Below, piece after piece: positions 29,790 through 39,930 of a stretch of DNA of 64,000 bases. A program made the position numbers and the translations under genes. Below the pieces are notes generated by a model. The model worked only from the letters and a program-made list of their open reading frames with translations. It was not told the DNA's origin and did no database searches. The DNA is taken from NCBI GenBank assembly GCA_028751875.1, contig CM054145.1:50445356-50509355 (forward strand), written 5' to 3'. Positions within the stretch are counted from its first letter, which is position 1. Every line of letters begins with the position of its first letter. Source of the DNA: Rapana venosa (lineage: Eukaryota; Mollusca; Gastropoda; Neogastropoda; Muricidae).

Positions 29790-30235
29790 TCAAAACAGAT
29801 ACAGATTGTTTTCATCACTCCGCTACAGACACACCCCATGTTTTACCACATTACATTATTTTCCACTGGCATGTCAAACACAAAAGCAGGCTCAACAAGA
29901 TTCGAATTATTTTAAAAAAAAACCCAACCTCAAAATGTGAGAGAATATTCATTTAAGCCCAACAAAGTTCTCCAGCGTGTGGATAGGCTTTAAACTGAAC
30001 AACAACAACAACAACAACAAGACTTCAGTAATGCTCTTTTCTGGATGTGTTTCCATTTTATGACTTGCAGATGGTTTGCTGTTTATCGTTGTTGAATGCC
30101 ATGTAGCAGGCGAGGACTCTGAACACCCTACGCCTGGCCTCGTGTACACGTGTATTATGCAAGTACCCTGACACTGGCAGTTCTCTTGCAAGGGACATAG
30201 ACTTCTTTTTATTCTTCGTTAAACGCTCACCGCTG
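29790..30235. other. unique sequence with CAA run
   Basis: CAA repeats near 30,000-30,020. No gene recognised. Confidence 0.5.
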
Positions 30236-30239
30236 TTGT

Positions 30240-30500
30240 CTCTCATATGAGCGAAAAGGCGTTGCCCTTAGCCGCCTGACAAGTCAGGCCCAGCGCATCC
30301 GACTTCGGCATGGGGAGAAAAGTGTTATCTTTTCAATCTTTCTGAAGAAACAAAAAGGTAGTAGACCGGACCAAGCAGGCAGAAAGTATACAAGAAGAAG
30401 GTGTCAGGCAGAAACAGAGGGAGAGAAAAGGGGGAAAGAACTCCTGGCAAAGACATACTAACAGCCCCTCCTCCCCCATCTCCATAGGAGGGGACATAGA
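30240..30500 (+). mobile_element. S4 SINE, head missing
   Basis: ATATGAGCGAAAAGGCGTTG, GACAAGTCAGGCCCAGCGCA and CATCCGACTTCGGCATGG, then a body with AAGCAGGCAGAAAG and CCTCCTCCCCCATCTCCATA. Confidence 0.75.
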
Positions 30501-30524
30501 CTAAACCGTGTAGCCGGAATAACA

Positions 30525-30752
30525 ACCCCCCCAAAAAAAACCCCACAAAAAAAACCAACAACAACAAAACAACAACACACACACACACACAAAAACCCAA
30601 CAACACCCAACAACAAACAACACCAAAAACATCAACAAAAAACAAAAACAACAACAAAAAACCCCAAAAACAACAAACAAAAAACCAAACAAAACTAAAA
30701 AAACAACAAACAAACACACACAAAAACAAAACCAAAAAAAAAACCCCACCCT
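30525..30752. repeat. A/C-rich CAACA/CAAAA low-complexity
   Basis: ACAACAACACC and AAAAAC repeats with a CA run near 30,576-30,590. Confidence 0.9.
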
Positions 30753-30837
30753 GTCTCCCTTACACGTTTGCTGTCATCGCAAAAGTGTGCATGAGGCTTT
30801 ATTTAGTCACTGCAGCGTGACTGTTGTGGAGGGAGGT

Positions 30838-30935
30838 GGGGGGGGTGCCAAAAGCTGGGGGGGGGGGGGGGGACAGGAAGGGAGGAAGGAAGGACGGGAG
30901 CCGAGGTGAGCTGAGCTGAGCTGAGCTGAAGTGAG
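30838..30935. repeat. G-rich run and GAGCT repeat
   Basis: G runs to 30,872, then GAGGT/GAGCT pentamer repeats at 30,904-30,930. Confidence 0.8.
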
Positions 30936-31548
30936 CAGACACGCCTGAGCAACGAGCCCCAAACAAGTCCCACGACTTCTGCAACTGACCTTCTGTGGTC
31001 AGTCACTCTTTAATCCCTCCAAGTACTCCCCTAATCGCTCTCCTGGCCCATTGGCTGCTGCGGCCACCAAGGCCAAGCCTAGGCCACCAAGGCCGGACCT
31101 GCTACCCTCAACCCCCCACACCCCCACCCCTACCCCCATCTCCTCTCCTCCTACCCCCCACCCTCTTCCTCAGCCTTGCATTGTTTCTTCATACCCACCA
31201 TCCCCCTTTCTTTCCATTTCTTTTTTTCTTTCACCTTTATTTTGGGGTAGGTGGGTGGGTTGGTTGGGTGGGTGGGTTTTCTTTTTTTTGTTTTTTTGTT
31301 TTTACATAAGGCTGATCTTTAATGTGCAACTTTAAGCATTGCGTGCATATTAGCTGAAAGACAGATTATCCGTATTGACTACGTGACGAGTTTGCACTCG
31401 CACTCGATTTAAGAAGAAAGAAGAAAAAAATATACTTTAAAAAAAAAAGGAGGGAAAAGAAACGTTCGGTATTTTCAAGGCGTAATTTGGGACTTGAATT
31501 ACATACACTCTATTTGTTGCTAAGTCTTCAATGTACTGTTTGATAATG

Positions 31549-31551
<3 letters not shown>
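30936..31551. other. C-rich and T-rich stretch
   Basis: CCACCCC-rich at 31,110-31,200 and GGTGGGTTGG repeats at 31,247-31,277. No gene recognised. Confidence 0.5.
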
Positions 31552-31596
<45 letters not shown>

Positions 31597-31618
31597 CGCA
31601 CGCACGCGCGTGCAGAGT
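31552..31618. repeat. GT/CG alternating tract (Z-DNA prone)
   Basis: GT run into GCGCGCGC and ACGCACGCGCGTGC. Confidence 0.93.
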
Positions 31619-31974
31619 GCCTAAAAGTAAGTCATAAAAATTATTGTGTATAAAAGCAGTTATTGCTTATTTTAATCCCTCTTCTAGCCCTAAACATGCC
31701 TTTCTTTCTTTTTTTGTTTATTTGTTTCACTTTGTTTTGTTTTATGGAAGTCTTGGTTTTATCAAAAAAGTTTGTTGTTGTTGTTGTTTTTTACAGCCTG
31801 AACTTGTTTTAGCTGACAGAAAAACAGAAATTCCAACAAAGAATAACGTTTTACATCTAAACGGTTTGACTTACGTTTGTTGTAACAGCATGCCCCCCCC
31901 CCCCCCCCCCCCTTCCTTTGTTGGGTTGGTTTTTTATGTTATTTTGTTGTTTACGTGTCTCCTTAATCAATATA

Positions 31975-32238
31975 AACACCAGTGTCATGTGTGTGACTTG
32001 GAAACATGGAAGGCAGGTAGCATTTGGTAATCACCCTCCCCCCCCCCCCCCACCCCACCCCCACCCCCAAAATGGTGATAAAAAAAGAAAAAGACTTTGT
32101 GGAAAAAAAGGAGAGTTGGAGCGTGTGTACTATTTGAATTGTGAGAGGGGTGGGGTGGGGTGGGGGTGGGGGGGGAGGGTGATTACCAAATGCTACTTGC
32201 CCTCCATGTTTCCAAGTCACACACATGACACTGGTGTT
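31975..32238. mobile_element. foldback element with ~92-bp inverted arms
   Basis: The left arm starts AACACCAGTGTCATGTGTGT at 31,975. The right arm ends with its reverse complement at 32,238. Over the 64 bases before the C/G-rich part I count two differences (GAAGGCAGG versus GAGGGCAAG). The arms continue inward as C-rich and G-rich complements to about 32,068 and 32,148, leaving a loop of roughly 80 bp. There is no coding sequence. I could not define a target-site duplication. A hairpin RNA is an alternative explanation. Confidence 0.8.
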
Positions 32239-32247
32239 GAAGGAAGT

Positions 32248-32335
32248 GTGTGGGGGGGGGGGGGGGGTAGGAGAATGGTGGGGGTGGGGGCAGGGGAGGG
32301 GGGAGGGAGGGGAGGGGAGGTGAGAGGGGAGCGGA
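32248..32335. repeat. G-rich low-complexity
   Basis: GGGGAGG repeats with several G runs, capable of G-quadruplex in principle. Confidence 0.8.
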
Positions 32336-32607
32336 TTAACTTGCAGCAAGAGAAGGGAATGTATTTCTTTCCTTTTTTATTTTATTATTTCAGGGAAGGG
32401 CATGTTTTCGACGAAGAGAAAGTCATGTGTTCTTTGTGGCTTTCCCCGTAACTAGCGTCACCCCCCTTTGGCTTTTAGGGGACAGGATTAGAACAGTGAG
32501 TGCATGCACGTAGTGCGTGAATGATGATAACAACAACAACAACAACAACGACGACGACGAGGACACCCTGCAGCTTTGGCTCACATGACGTTGTGACCAC
32601 CGCTGGG

Positions 32608-32948
32608 GGACGGGATAGCCTAGTGGTTAGAACATTGCGCTGGCAACCTGACGACGCGGGTTCGATTCCCGTTATAGGGGATATTTTCCCCTAGAGTTAA
32701 CATCAGTGCAGGCTCCACTCTCCCCAAAAGTCTTTCGGATGAAACTATACACCGAGGCCCAGTGTGCGAACGCACGCAGAACATCTTGCGCACAAGTTAA
32801 ATCCTGTTCCCCTTTTTGTAAGAGTAGGCCATTGTGTGCCGGTGGGAACAGATGACAGAATTTACAAAACTGCATACACACGGGGACTAGATGTAAAAAA
32901 AAAGCACATAAGTGCTTATTCCAATATCCTCGATATAGAAGATTAAAA
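32608..32948 (+). mobile_element. S1 SINE, full length (reference copy)
   Basis: GGGACGGGATAGCCTAGTGG then TTAGAACATTGCGCTGG gives the A box and anticodon-arm region, and CGCGGGTTCGATTCCCG the B box. The body has GAGTTAACATCAGTGCAGGC, TCTTTCGGATGAAACTATAC, CGCACGCAGAACATCTTGCG and GAGTAGGCCATTGTGTGCCG. The 3' end has a small hairpin (AGCACATAAGTGCT), ATCCTCGATATAGAAGAT and an ATAAAATA tail. Polymerase III transcription is inferred. No coding capacity. Confidence 0.9.
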
Positions 32949-33019
32949 TAAGATAAGATAAATAAAATAAAAAATGACGTGCGTCATGTCAGTTGGGTTT
33001 TTTTGTTTGTTTGTTTAAA

Positions 33020-33190
33020 CATTGTTTATTCAAGATACACACATCATAAGCAGGCAACGATATACAGCAGAGGAAAGGTATCAAGCTACAGCTCATCTTT
33101 AAGCCCCCACCACACCCCATGATGAATTTACTGTGTTGTTTCTGCAGACAAGGTGACTTTTACATTTACACATACACAAAGTCACGTTGG
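33020..33190 (+). repeat. dispersed repeat, copy 2 (partner at 0.55 kb)
   Basis: TACAGCAGAGGAAAGGTATC and AAGCTACAGCTCATC match 597-632. Confidence 0.7.
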
Positions 33191-33271
33191 CACTCATACA
33201 ACTATCTACAACTACACGAAAATGGAAAGAAAAACTGTCAATAAGGCGATTTTTTGTTTGTTTGTTTGTTT

Positions 33272-33378
<107 letters not shown>

Positions 33379-33453
33379 GCGCGTACGCGCTTGTGTGTGA
33401 AAATCCAAGTCCAAGTCCAATGTTTCTGTTCAGTTTCCACATGGTAAAATGAT

Positions 33454-33540
<87 letters not shown>

Positions 33541-33580
33541 GTTGCATGTGTGCGTGTGAGTGTGTGCCTGTATGCGCACG
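33454..33580. repeat. GT array, second block
   Basis: About 85 bp of GT, then GTGCGTGTGAG variants. The spacer between the two blocks contains CCAAGT repeats (33,402-33,420). Confidence 0.98.
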
Positions 33581-33589
33581 CACACACGC

Positions 33590-33850
33590 ATGCGTATGTC
33601 AACACTTAAATCAACAAGAAATCTATCACATCCAAAGAGAAAGGTGACCCATCAGACAGTACATTTACACACAGGGGGGAAGAGACTTGTAAAGAAAGAA
33701 CTCTCTCCATCCTCCTTGTCTTTACAAAGCAAAAAAACCCCAACAAACCCTAACTACACTACACCCTGCATGCACTAACTCAACCCAGCATAATAGTTTT
33801 GTTCTGTCAGATCGAATTTGATCGCAATCGCCTTAATCGATCGAACGTGA
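33590..33850. other. unique spacer
   Basis: No gene or known repeat seen. Confidence 0.5.
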
Positions 33851-33857
33851 ACGAAAG

Positions 33858-34015
33858 GAGAAACGGGGAGTGGGGTGGGGTGGGGTGGGGTGGCGGAGTT
33901 GACAAAGAGAGTGAGGTGTAGAAAAAACAAAAAGGAGACGGAGATCGGAGGGGAGTAGCGATGGGGGTGAGAGTGGGGAGTGTGTGTGTGTGTGGGGATG
34001 GGGGGTGAGGGTAGT
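33858..34015. repeat. G-rich GGGGT low-complexity
   Basis: GGGGT pentamers at 33,868-33,893 and a GT/G-rich stretch at 33,965-34,010. Confidence 0.8.
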
Positions 34016-34356
34016 TTAGGAGTGTTCTTTGACCGACTGTGTGGTCAGGCGTGAGGGCCTGATCGGTCTTAATCTTGCGAGACGTTGCCCAACTTAGGGA
34101 TTAAGGCTTTTTTCTAAGCGAACGCGTCAGCTTTCTCTTCTGTTTCAGCCACCACTGGTCACAAGGCCGGATCATGGCAGCCAGGCCAGACAAGCCAGCT
34201 AGTAGAGGGAACACACTTCCCAATGAGTGAGTGCATCGTTGTAAAGAAAGGTGATCGAAGCCAAGTGCATTGGTATGGAACTCTGAAACGTCAGAGAAAA
34301 ACAAAACAAACAACAATCATATCATGTGTACTTTTTATTTTAGGAGGGCAGATAAG
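34016..34356. other. unique sequence
   Basis: No gene recognised. Confidence 0.5.
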
Positions 34357-34362
34357 ATTATG

Positions 34363-34657
34363 GGGACGGGATAGGTCGGGGGTCACAGCACTCGCTTTCC
34401 CCCAGCCAAGGTTAAGCAGCGTCGAGCGTGGTTACCAGTTGGATGGGTGACAGTTTGCGCACCTTGGCTTCATTACAGTCCTCCCAGTTCACCCAGCTGT
34501 AAATAGGTACCTGCCTCTTTAGGGTCAGGGAAGGTAAAGTAGCAAGGGAGAGGAGATGACCGCCACCCTCAATATGCTGGCCCCTTGAGAAGTTGAGGTC
34601 ATCTTATGCCTCACTCCCCTACGACCTTATAGGTTATGGGACACCTTTACATTTTAC
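34363..34657 (+). mobile_element. S5S SINE
   Basis: Head GGGACGGGATAGGTCGGGGG (A box damaged), CACTCGCTTTCCCCC, then the 5S-like AAGGTTAAGCAGCGTCGAGC, GTGGTTACCAGTTGGATGGG and GTGAC. The body and ACACCTTTACATTTTAC tail follow. ATTATG lies on each side (34,357-34,362 and 34,658-34,663), a possible 6-bp target-site duplication. Confidence 0.85.
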
Positions 34658-34669
34658 ATTATGTGTACA

Positions 34670-35105
34670 CTTTAAGGAGGGCAGACAGATTAGTGGTTAA
34701 CGGGTTGGAGTCTGGATCTGGATTTTGGTTTTTAGTGCGAGTTCGATTCTTTGCTGAGTAGTTACTTATTCTTCATCATCGAATGCACAGACAGCAACTA
34801 CTGTTGTCCGTCATGATGTGAGCGAAAATGCGTTGTGCTGCCGTTAAGCGCCTGACTAGTCAGGCCCAGCGCATCCGACTTCGGCAAGGGAGAGAATTGT
34901 TAGATGCTAAGTCTTTTTGGAAAAAGGCAGGAGAATGGATCAAGAAGGCAGAAAATAGACAAGGAGGTGATGACAGGAAGAAAATGAACAAAGGCAGACA
35001 CAAAAAGAGGGATAGAAAAGAGGGAATTCCTAACTCAAAATTTCCAGAAGTTAGGAATACTATTTATACTGACAGAGCCACGACTTCCCTACGGGGGAGA
35101 AAGTG
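34670..35105 (+). mobile_element. S4 SINE, near full length
   Basis: Head AGATTAGTGGTTAACGGG (A box) and GCGAGTTCGATTCTTTGC (B box). The body has ATGCACAGACAGCAACTACT, GTCAGGCCCAGCGCATCCG, GGATCAAGAAGGCAGAAAAT and GGGATAGAAAAGAGGGAATT. The 3' part has TACTATTTATACTGACAGAG and CTTCCCTACGGGGGAGAAAG. I could not settle the flanking duplication. Confidence 0.82.
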
Positions 35106-35149
35106 AAGTAAACAAATCAACCACAAATATCATCATGATGTGTACATTT

Positions 35150-35370
35150 AAGAGGAAAGATAGATCAGTGGTTAGAGGCTCGAACGCTGAATCTGGAATC
35201 AGTTCTTTTTTTTTAGTGGGAGTTCGATTCTTTACCGTGTCGTTTCTTTTTCTTCTTCATCAAATCAGACAGCAACTCTGCTGTCTGTCATAATATGAGC
35301 GAAAATGGGTTGTGCTGCCGTTATTTGTCAGGCCCAGCGCATCCGACTTCGGCGTGGCTGAGTCGTTTGT
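35150..35370 (+). mobile_element. S4 SINE, 3'-truncated
   Basis: A second S4 head (AGATCAGTGGTTAGAGGC, B box GGAGTTCGATTCTTTACC) and body up to CATCCGACTTCGGCGTGG. The bases before both heads (TGTGTACA, TTTAAG) are alike at 34,663 and 35,138, which suggests local duplication. Confidence 0.75.
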
Positions 35371-35490
35371 TCAAGTGTAATTTTTCCTCCACAGTTGGCA
35401 CTAGCTAGTGTTGAGTCTGTTCCTCTGCAAGTCCTTTGAAGGAGACTATAAACCTGAATAAACCACTGAGCTATACCGTCCCTCCTTAAC
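35371..35490 (-). mobile_element. short SINE head fragment
   Basis: Plus strand GAGACTATAAACC, then AACCACTGAGCTATACCGTC. The last part is the reverse complement of an S5S-type A box. Confidence 0.55.
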
Positions 35491-35619
35491 GAACGGCCTA
35501 ACGGGTTAATGTGTTCAAGTTTTTGGCGGTTGGTACTGGTAATAATAGCAGAATAAGAGAACGTTATAACGGCAGTGGGTGGTAAGAGCAGGATGGGTGA
35601 GTGGGTTGGTTAGTGGCGA

Positions 35620-35765
35620 CATCGGTGATGGCGGTGGTGGTGGCGGCGAAGATGGTGGTGGTGGTGGTGGTGGTGGTGGTGAAGGTGGTGAAGGTGGTGA
35701 TGGTGGTGGTGGTGGTGGTGAAGATGGTGGTGGTGAAGGTGGTGGTGAAGGTGGTGGCAGTGGCA
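35620..35765. repeat. GGT/GAAGGT array
   Basis: GGTGGT repeats with GAAGGT units. Gly- and Val-rich frames are artefacts. Confidence 0.93.
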
Positions 35766-35799
35766 GGTAGGCAGTTTGGGATAATAGCACTAGCAGCAG

Positions 35800-35945
35800 C
35801 AAGAGACAGATACAGGCAGGTAGATAGGTAGGTAGCTAGGTAGGTAGACCTGTAACTGTTACATTGGTTTAATGGGAACGCCAGCCAAAAGGCAAAAGTC
35901 TGCCCAGGCCAGTAGCCAGCCAGCCAGCCAGCCAGCCAGAGACTT
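35800..35945. repeat. AGGTAG repeats and AGCC repeats
   Basis: GGTAGATAGGTAGGTAG at 35,816-35,845, and CAGC CAGC repeats at 35,913-35,938. Confidence 0.8.
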
Positions 35946-36195
35946 TGACGCAATAATCTGTCAGCCCCTGGCTCTGGCTGGCCACGCTCGGCTTCCTCTG
36001 ACCCCTAGGGGAGGACAAAGGCCTCAGGGGGCCCAGACAGCTGGACAGACAGGGGGGGGGGGGGGATTGGGGGGTAGGGGGAGTCAGGGAGTAGTTACGG
36101 GTAGATTGGCTAAGTAGGGTGGCGGGAGTAGATTGGCGGAAGGGATCGCATGGTCCCCTTGTGTGTGTGTCATTTTGCTCAGATCGTTTAGTTGG
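35946..36195. other. unique and G-rich spacer
   Basis: G run at 36,053-36,066. No gene recognised. Confidence 0.5.
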
Positions 36196-36199
36196 GGGG

Positions 36200-36362
36200 C
36201 TGTTGTGTGTTGTGGTGGTGGTCGTGGTAGTGGTGATGGTGGTGGAAGTGGTGGTGGAGGAGAGGGGGGGTGGAGGAGGGGGGTTGGTGGTGGTGGTGGT
36301 GGTGGTGGTGGTGGTTGGTGGTGGTGAAGCGTGTGTGTGTGTGCGTGTGTATGTGTATTATT
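36200..36362. repeat. GGT array and GT run
   Basis: GTGGTG repeats at 36,208-36,328, then a GT/GCGT run. Confidence 0.93.
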
Positions 36363-36397
36363 CAAGGGTTGCAGATAAGCATTAAGGTACTCTGTGA

Positions 36398-36401
36398 AAG
36401 A

Positions 36402-36480
<79 letters not shown>

Positions 36481-36722
36481 GCAGACAGACAGACAGACAG
36501 ACAGAGACAGACAGACAGAAAGGGAGAGACAGACAGCAACAGAGACAGAGATAGACAAGCAGAGGCAGACAGGCAGATACACACACATACACAGGCACAC
36601 ACACGCACGCACACACACACACAAACACACGCAAATGCACACAAATACACAAACACACAAACAGAGAGAGATAGAGAGAGAGAAACAGACAGACAAACAG
36701 ACAGACAGACACAGGGGAAAAA
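36398..36722. repeat. GA, GACA and CA array
   Basis: GA run 36,401-36,457, GACA repeats to 36,560, CA/CGCA repeats 36,575-36,660, and GA/GACA to 36,712. Confidence 0.95.
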
Positions 36723-36744
36723 AGTGAACAAGAGACAATGACAA

Positions 36745-36846
36745 TATCCCCTCCCTTAATTTACCAGATGCTGGCAAGATTCAAACCCACGACTTCATGA
36801 ATCCGTGGGATTGAAGTGGAATAGTGTTAACCACTCGGCTATCTCT
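36745..36846 (-). mobile_element. S8 SINE head fragment
   Basis: Minus strand GATAGCCGAGTGGTTAACAC (A box), GGATTCATGAAGTCGTGGG and TTTGAATCTTGCC (B box). The body is lost. Confidence 0.72.
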
Positions 36847-36931
36847 GTGCGTACGTGTGTGCGTGCGCGTGTTTGTGCGTGTTTGTGCGTGTGTGTGCGT
36901 GCGTGCATGTGTGCGTGTGTGGGTGCCTGTG

Positions 36932-36962
<31 letters not shown>

Positions 36963-37430
36963 ATCCATGCGGCGTGCGTGGGTGCTTGTGTCTGTAAGTG
37001 TGTGTGTGTGTGTGTTTGTGTCTGTGTGTCTGTGAGTGTGGTCTGTCTGTCTGGGTATACGCATGCGTGCGTGCGTGCGTGCGTGGGTGCTTGTGTGTGT
37101 ATATGTGTGTCTGTTTGTGTGTCTGTGAGTGTGTCTGTCTTGTCTGTCTGTCCTGTCTGTCTCTTTGTCAGTCCGTCTGTCTGTCTGTGTGTTGTTAATC
37201 TTTCAGCATGACTTTCTAGCTATGGCAAAGGTGTATAAATATTATGGTGCGTGCGTGGGTGCTTGTGTGTGTATGTGTGTGTCTGTGTCCGTGTGTGTCT
37301 GTGTGTGTCTGTCTGTCTTGTATGTCTGTCTTGTCTGTCTCTCTGTCAGTCCGTCTGTCTGTCTGTGTGTTGTTAATCTTTCAGCATGACTTTCTAGCTA
37401 TGGCAAAGGTGTATAATTATTATGGTCTGT
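36847..37430. repeat. GT/TGCG/CTGT tract with a 176-bp duplication
   Basis: Alternating GT, TGCG and CTGT repeats. A block containing TGTTAATCTTTCAGCATGAC and TTTCTAGCTATGGCAAAGG occurs at about 37,190-37,236 and again 176 bp later at about 37,366-37,412. Confidence 0.9.
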
Positions 37431-37474
37431 CTGCGAGTCCCGCTGTTCCTGTTTCAGTTTCTTTGTGGATCGTC

Positions 37475-37475
<1 letters not shown>

Positions 37476-37514
<39 letters not shown>
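37476..37514. repeat. poly-C run
   Basis: About 38 C residues. The length is likely to be unreliable. Confidence 0.9.
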
Positions 37515-37584
37515 TTCCCGTTTCTGCTACAGTGGCTCTGCTGTAGACATGGCGCGTCTGTGTCTCTGTGAGCAGAACACGGTT

Positions 37585-37735
37585 ACGGTCTGTATATATA
37601 TATATATATGCCTGTCTCCTGGTTCCACTCTCCACCCCACACCCCCCATCCCGTTCCGTCCCGTGTCCCATTCTGTCCCCATTCCGTCCCCGTCCCCGTC
37701 CCATTCCGTTTCGTTCCGTTCCGTTCCGTTCTGCT
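37585..37735. repeat. AT dinucleotide run and CCGTT/CCGTCCC repeats
   Basis: TATATATATATA at 37,594-37,608. CCGTCCC and GTTCC pentamer-type repeats at 37,650-37,730. Confidence 0.85.
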
Positions 37736-37915
37736 TGGCTGCCTCTCCGGGTGAGCGACTCCGCGGGAGGTTGAAGGCACAGCCACGCTTGACTTGAGGC
37801 TGGTTCCATGCTTGGTCTGCTCCTTCCACTGGCTTCTTAGTAGTCCCTGCATCAGTAGTATGTTGTGTCACTGTGGCTGGTGTGTGGTGGTTGGGTTGGG
37901 TTTCGTTGCGTTGTT
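37736..37915. other. unique sequence
   Basis: No gene recognised. Confidence 0.5.
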
Positions 37916-37919
37916 GCAG

Positions 37920-38165
37920 AGAGAGGGGGGGGGGGGGAGAGGGAGAGAGAAGAGAGGGGGGGGGGAGAGAGAGTTGTTGGTGTTGTTGTTGTGGTTGGTT
38001 GTGGTGTGTGGTGTGGTTGTGTGTGTGTGGTGTTGTGGTGTGTGGGGTGGATGGGTGTGTGGTGTGGTGTGTGGTGTGTGGTGTGTGTGGTGTGTGGTGT
38101 TGTGGTGTGGTAGGTGGGGTGTTTGTGGTGTTGTGTTCTGGTGTGATGTGATGTGTGTGTTTTGA
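37920..38165. repeat. G/GA-rich and GTGTG repeat
   Basis: GGGGAGAG at 37,920-37,970, then GTGTGGT and GTTGTGG repeats. Confidence 0.88.
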
Positions 38166-38217
38166 GGGTGGGTGTGGTACGGAGAATATACTAGACTATT
38201 TTAGAGCAAATTAAACC

Positions 38218-38300
38218 AAACCAGACTAGAACAAACCTGGCCAAATCAAATCAAACCATATCAAACCAAACCAAACCAAACCAGACAAAACAAATAATAT
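38218..38300. repeat. CAAAC pentamer repeats
   Basis: AAACC and ATCAA repeats in pentanucleotide periodicity. Confidence 0.8.
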
Positions 38301-38744
38301 AAGAGACAAACGAAGAAGCAACATAACTGATGATATCATGCATATCGATTTTAGCGCGCAACTTTGAACTCTTTGACTTTATAAAGCTTTGCTTTCTTAA
38401 GAAGACACAGTTTTCCAGCTCTAGACCCAAAAGAAGGGTCTGGTTTGCAGGAATATGGTGTATTCATTGTGAGAAAAGATAAAACATGACTTTGTGGGCT
38501 TTGTCTTTTTATCTAAACTCCTCTCATATTATTCATATTTTTTAAGAAATAGATTGATGGACACAAAACATATGATTGCATTTCGGATGAGGTTCAGATT
38601 CTGATGACTAGATTTATTCGTTGATGTTTCTTCTTTTGTTGCATTATTAAAAAAAATGATGCTTTACTATAGACCTTGGCAAAAAGTTGAATAGCGCAAT
38701 AAGAATGTTAATAATGTTAATAATGTTAGATGCATTGTTTTTCT
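38301..38744. other. unique AT-rich sequence
   Basis: No gene recognised. Confidence 0.5.
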
Positions 38745-39155
38745 CGTTTCTTGGCTAGAACTCCTAGGATTACCAATGGGGAGATTTTGCGTATGCGACC
38801 GCTTTTGCCACCAAGAAGGTAGCTGCATTCGGACTTGGGGATGCATGCTGGGTATGTTGGTGTTTCTGTAACCTACAGAACGCTGATATGAGTACGGGAT
38901 CTTTAACGTGGATTTGAGCTTCTGCATGTTCTTATAAAAAGCTAAAGGTAAAAGGGAACCTTTACCTTTTACCTTTATGTGCTAATACTCGAAGGGTATG
39001 AAGACACTGACAGGCCTGCTCTTAAAGTTACCCAGGGAGATGGTAGAAATCCCCATCCTTAATTCACCAGACGCCGCCGAGATTCAAACCCACGACTTCA
39101 TGAATCTATGAGATGAAGTCGGACAGTCTAAACCACTCGGCTATGGCGTGCGACT
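38745..39155 (-). mobile_element. S8 SINE with T5 tail, near full length
   Basis: Minus strand: head CCATAGCCGAGTGGTTTAGA, CATGAAGTCGTGGGTTTGAA (B box), body GATGGGGATTTCTACCATC, ACATGCAGAAGCTCAAATCC and GATCCCGTACTCATATCAGC, then T5 (CGAATGCAGCTACCTTCTTG, GCGGTCGCATACGCAAAATC). An internal AAAGGT repeat pair forms a short hairpin near 38,943-38,976. The head resembles tRNA-Ser or tRNA-Leu. Confidence 0.8.
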
Positions 39156-39174
39156 GTTAGCTACTTAAAGCGAC

Positions 39175-39372
39175 TTTGTTTAATGGTCGAGTGGTTAAGG
39201 TATCCGTTAGGAAGTGAGAGCACCCGTGGTTTGGATCTAGTCCAAATCGTTCTCTACCATACCGCTAGCCAATGCATGGAAGTCTTGGACCAAATCCCAC
39301 AGATATCGTCTGCTTGGGGGATGAAATGATACCCTAACGCACAGACTGCAAAGCACACCCAGCCTGTAGTTT
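39175..39372 (+). mobile_element. tRNA-headed SINE, short body
   Basis: GGTCGAGTGGTTAAGGTATC (A box) and CCGTGGTTTGGATCTAG (B box), then a body with CTAACGCACAGACTGCA, similar to 13.4 and 47.0 kb. Confidence 0.6.
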
Positions 39373-39624
39373 AAACAAAATCTCTGGCAAGAAGAAAAAT
39401 TTCATTGACTATGTTACATGTTGCAAACCCAGTCTGAATATCAAACTGCAAGACAGAATACCTTACCAAGAGAAAAAAACAAGGTTGTAACAACAACAAG
39501 GTAAGATAGAAAACTTTGCCAAGGGAATAGAAAAAGAACAGGGCTAACAACATATACCATCAAGTTCTCGCTTAAGCAGAAGTGGAAGAAGGCAGTTCAC
39601 ATTGCACAGAGGACAACAACAGAT
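39373..39624. other. unique sequence
   Basis: No gene recognised. Confidence 0.5.
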
Positions 39625-39636
39625 GGACTGAAAGGT

Positions 39637-39930
39637 AAGGTATAAGGTAAAGGAGTCCCATAACCTATAAGTTCGTAGGGGAGCGAGGCGTCAGAGACCT
39701 CACTTCTTAGGGCCAGCATATTGAGGGCGGCGCCCATCTCCTCTCCCTCGCTGCTTTACCTTCCCTGACCCTAAAGAGAGCAGGTACCCATTTACAGCTG
39801 GGTGAACTGGGGGAACTGTACTGAAGCCAAGGCGCGCAAACGGTCACCCATCCAAGTGGTAACCACGCTCGACGCTGCTTAACTTGGCTGGGGGAAAGCG
39901 AGTGCTCCGACCACTGAGCTATCCCGTCCC
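39637..39930 (-). mobile_element. S5S SINE, full length, 12-bp target-site duplication
   Basis: Best-kept copy of the family. Minus strand: GGGACGGGATAGCTCAGTGG fits the polymerase III A-box consensus. After GAGCACTCGCTTTCCCCCAG comes AAGTTAAGCAGCGTCGAGCG, GTGGTTACCACTTGGATGGG and TGACCG. Aligned by eye with human 5S rRNA nt 49-93 (from memory), 38 of 45 positions agree. No tRNA-type B box is seen where one is expected. The body is GCGCGCCTTGGCTTCAGTAC, CACCCAGCTGTAAATGGG and ATTGAGG...GCTGGCCC. The tail is ACCTT repeats. GGACTGAAAGGT flanks both sides (39,625-39,636 and 39,931-39,942). Confidence 0.92.

Noticed and set aside
32608..32680. tRNA gene
   Set aside because: The A and B boxes are intact, but the acceptor stem does not close and the sequence continues into a repeated SINE body. 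The other tRNA-like heads were rejected for the same reason.
39840..39910. 5S rRNA gene or pseudogene
   Set aside because: Only about 45 bases match, always in the same SINE context in six copies. It is a SINE module and not a 5S gene.
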